Assembly (NCBI GenBank): GCA_031268055.1
Contig: JAIRXY010000074.1
Location: 1-7,085 of the forward strand
Length of the DNA: 7,085 bases
From: Prevotellaceae bacterium
GTDB taxonomy: Bacteria; Bacteroidota; Bacteroidia; Bacteroidales; UBA932
Direction of reading: 5' to 3'
The notes under the pieces are model-generated. The model was not told where the DNA came from. It searched no databases and saw nothing but the letters and a program-made list of their open reading frames with translations. A program made the translations under genes and the position numbers. Shown in pieces: positions 5,428 to 7,085 of the stretch (the first letter of the stretch is position 1; each line of letters begins with the position of its first letter).

Positions 5428-7085
5428 ATGTACAGAACGCACACTTGCGGCGAGCTTCGCCTTGCCGATGTTTCAAAAAGAGTAACGCTGGCCGGATGGG
5501 TGCAGCGCGTGCGCCGGCTTGGTGGAATGACTTTCATTGACCTGCGCGACCGCTACGGCCTTACGCAGCTGGCGGTAGACGAAAAAGCTCCCGAAGACAT
5601 TCGCCTTGCGGTAGAGCAGCTGGGGCGCGAGTTCGTGCTACAGGTAGCGGGCGTTGTGGTGGAGCGCACCAGCAAAAATGCCAAAATCCCAACGGGCGAG
5701 GTGGAGGTATGCCTCGCCGAGCTGCGCGTGCTGAACGCCGCCGAGGTACCTCCGTTTACCATAGAGGACGAGAGCGACGGCGGAGAGGAGCTGCGCGCCA
5801 AGTATCGCTACCTCGACCTGCGCCGCAACCCGGTGAAGAGCGCGCTCATGCTGCGGCACCGCGTGGCGCAGGAGGTGCGAAGGTACCTCGACGCGCAAGG
5901 CTTTCTGGAGATAGAAACGCCCTTCCTCATAAAGTCTACGCCCGAAGGAGCGCGCGATTTCGTTGTGCCGTCGCGCGTGCACCACGGCGAGTTTTACGCG
6001 CTGCCGCAAAGCCCGCAGACATTTAAGCAGCTCCTCATGGTGGCTGGATACGACCGCTACTTTCAGCTGGTGCGATGCTTTCGCGACGAAGACCTGCGCG
6101 CCGACCGCCAGCCGGAGTTTACGCAGATAGACTGCGAAATGGCCTTTGTGGAGCGCGAGGATATTCTGCAAACCTTTGGCGGCATGATGCAGCGCCTATT
6201 TCGGCACGTGCTGAGCGTGGAGATAGACCACATCCCCCGTATGACCTACGCCGACGCCATGCGCGACTACGGCTGCGACAAGCCCGACGTGCGCTTTGGC
6301 ATGAAGATACAGGAGCTGACCCAGCTGGTGCAGGGCAAAAATTTTTCGGTGTTCGACAGCGCGGCCTACGTTGGCGGCATCTGCGCCGAGGGCTGCGCAG
6401 GGTACACCCGCAAGCAGCTCGACGAGCTCACCGAGTGGGTAAAGCGCCCGCAAATTGGAGCAAAAGGGTTAGCGTACATCCGCCTTGCTGCCGACGGCGT
6501 AAAGTCGAGCGTCGACAAGTTTTACGCCCCCGACGAGCTCCGGCAGGTTGCCGCTGCGCTTGGCGCAAAGCAGGGCGACTTAATTTTGATTTTGGCCGGC
6601 GCAAAAAAATCCACGCTCAACGCCCTGTGCGAGCTGCGCCTCGAGGTGGGTGCCCGCCTGGGCCTGCGCAAGCGCGGCGAGTTTGCCCCCCTGTGGGTTG
6701 TTGACTTCCCCCTGCTTGACTGGGACGACGAAGCGCAGCGCTTTTACGCCATGCACCACCCCTTCACCGCCCCCCAGCCCGAGGATTTGCCGCTGTTCAT
6801 GAACGGCGACAGGGAGGACTTGAAGCGCGTTCGCGCCAACGCCTACGATTTTGTGATGAACGGCGTAGAGCTCGGCGGCGGCTCCATTCGTATTTTCGAC
6901 GCGGCCATTCAGCAGCAGATGTTCACCGTGCTTGGGTTTACGCCCGAAGACGCCGAGTACAAATTTGGCTTTCTGACCAACGCCTTCAAGTTTGGCGCGC
7001 CTCCCCACGGCGGCATTGCCTTTGGCTTCGACCGGCTGTGCGCCATGTTTGGCGGCTCCGACAGCATTCGCGATTACATTGCCTT
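5428..7085 (+). CDS. aspS: Aspartyl-tRNA synthetase, 3' end cut by window
   Basis: This class II synthetase activates aspartate with ATP and charges tRNA-Asp in the cytoplasm. 552 codons are visible, with the last partial codon at 7084-7085. About 30-35 residues should be missing, as bacterial enzymes are roughly 585-590 long. The N-terminal OB-fold anticodon domain spans about 1-105 ([20 protein letters not shown]). Motif 1 lies near 153-170. TPEGARD (171-177) and QSPQ (194-197) are the amino-acid site elements. Motif 2 is [14 protein letters not shown] (218-231), with Arg219 contacting ATP. Residues about 285-420 are the insertion (GAD) domain of the bacterial type. GGGSIRI (483-489) and motif 3 GFDR (533-536) complete the core. 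Leu31 and Lys83 align with residues of Asp-specific enzymes, rather than His and Gly of the tRNA-Asn-mischarging type. The ATG at 5428 gives the standard N-terminus. Confidence 0.96.
   Translation, partial: MYRTHTCGELRLADVSKRVTLAGWVQRVRRLGGMTFIDLRDRYGLTQLAVDEKAPEDIRLAVEQLGREFVLQVAGVVVERTSKNAKIPTGEVEVCLAELRVLNAAEVPPFTIEDESDGGEELRAKYRYLDLRRNPVKSALMLRHRVAQEVRRYLDAQGFLEIETPFLIKSTPEGARDFVVPSRVHHGEFYALPQSPQTFKQLLMVAGYDRYFQLVRCFRDEDLRADRQPEFTQIDCEMAFVEREDILQTFGGMMQRLFRHVLSVEIDHIPRMTYADAMRDYGCDKPDVRFGMKIQELTQLVQGKNFSVFDSAAYVGGICAEGCAGYTRKQLDELTEWVKRPQIGAKGLAYIRLAADGVKSSVDKFYAPDELRQVAAALGAKQGDLILILAGAKKSTLNALCELRLEVGARLGLRKRGEFAPLWVVDFPLLDWDDEAQRFYAMHHPFTAPQPEDLPLFMNGDREDLKRVRANAYDFVMNGVELGGGSIRIFDAAIQQQMFTVLGFTPEDAEYKFGFLTNAFKFGAPPHGGIAFGFDRLCAMFGGSDSIRDYIA

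Noticed and set aside
5638..6171. 177-codon minus-strand open frame opposite aspS
   Set aside because: It overlaps the well-conserved aspS motifs, and its His/Arg/Ala-rich composition is that of an antisense shadow.
6075..6704. 209-codon plus-strand open frame within aspS
   Set aside because: It is extremely Arg/Ala/Pro-rich and overlaps the catalytic region of aspS in another frame, with no recognisable domain.

Overview
The window looks like an ordinary chromosomal segment from a member of the Bacteroidota, probably Bacteroidales-like, with GC-rich genes and AT-rich spacers. Four signs point there: a TAnnTTTG-type -7 promoter element in front of tadA, the absence of usable Shine-Dalgarno sequences, an ArgH of the Bacteroidota type ([12 protein letters not shown] signature), and a short DUF4834-like membrane protein, a family I know mainly from this phylum. 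The genus cannot be told from the sequence.

Layout. Bases 1-134 hold no gene I can support. They contain a GC-rich edge with a short inverted repeat and a degenerate 9-base repeat (72-115). Two genes lie on the minus strand: a 931-residue membrane-anchored protein (3352 to 557) and, downstream of it, an 89-residue DUF4834-like protein (404 to 135). The 152-base gap between them is filled almost entirely by heptamer repeats, a perfect 19-bp inverted repeat and three copies of a 16-mer. A 230-base divergent region (3353-3582) carries a good Bacteroidota-type promoter pointing rightwards. On the plus strand follow tadA (3583-4026), argH (4028-5347) and aspS (5428 to beyond the window end).

Function. 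tadA and argH are separated by one base and are probably cotranscribed and translationally coupled. TadA makes the inosine-34 of tRNA-Arg(ICG). ArgH makes arginine. AspRS charges tRNA-Asp and carries residues typical of the Asp-specific form. The rightward block therefore joins arginine supply, arginine decoding and tRNA charging, although such grouping may be chance clustering of housekeeping genes. All 16 arginine codons of argH are CGC or CGA, which are exactly the kind read by the TadA-modified tRNA.

The least understood gene is the 931-residue protein. It has one N-terminal membrane anchor, what looks like a duplicated DUF3352-like region, and a C-terminal beta-propeller-like region. I see no defence system, mobile element with a transposase, CRISPR array, tRNA or rRNA here. 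The most unusual material is the repeat-filled spacer at 405-557 and the architecture of the 931-residue protein.
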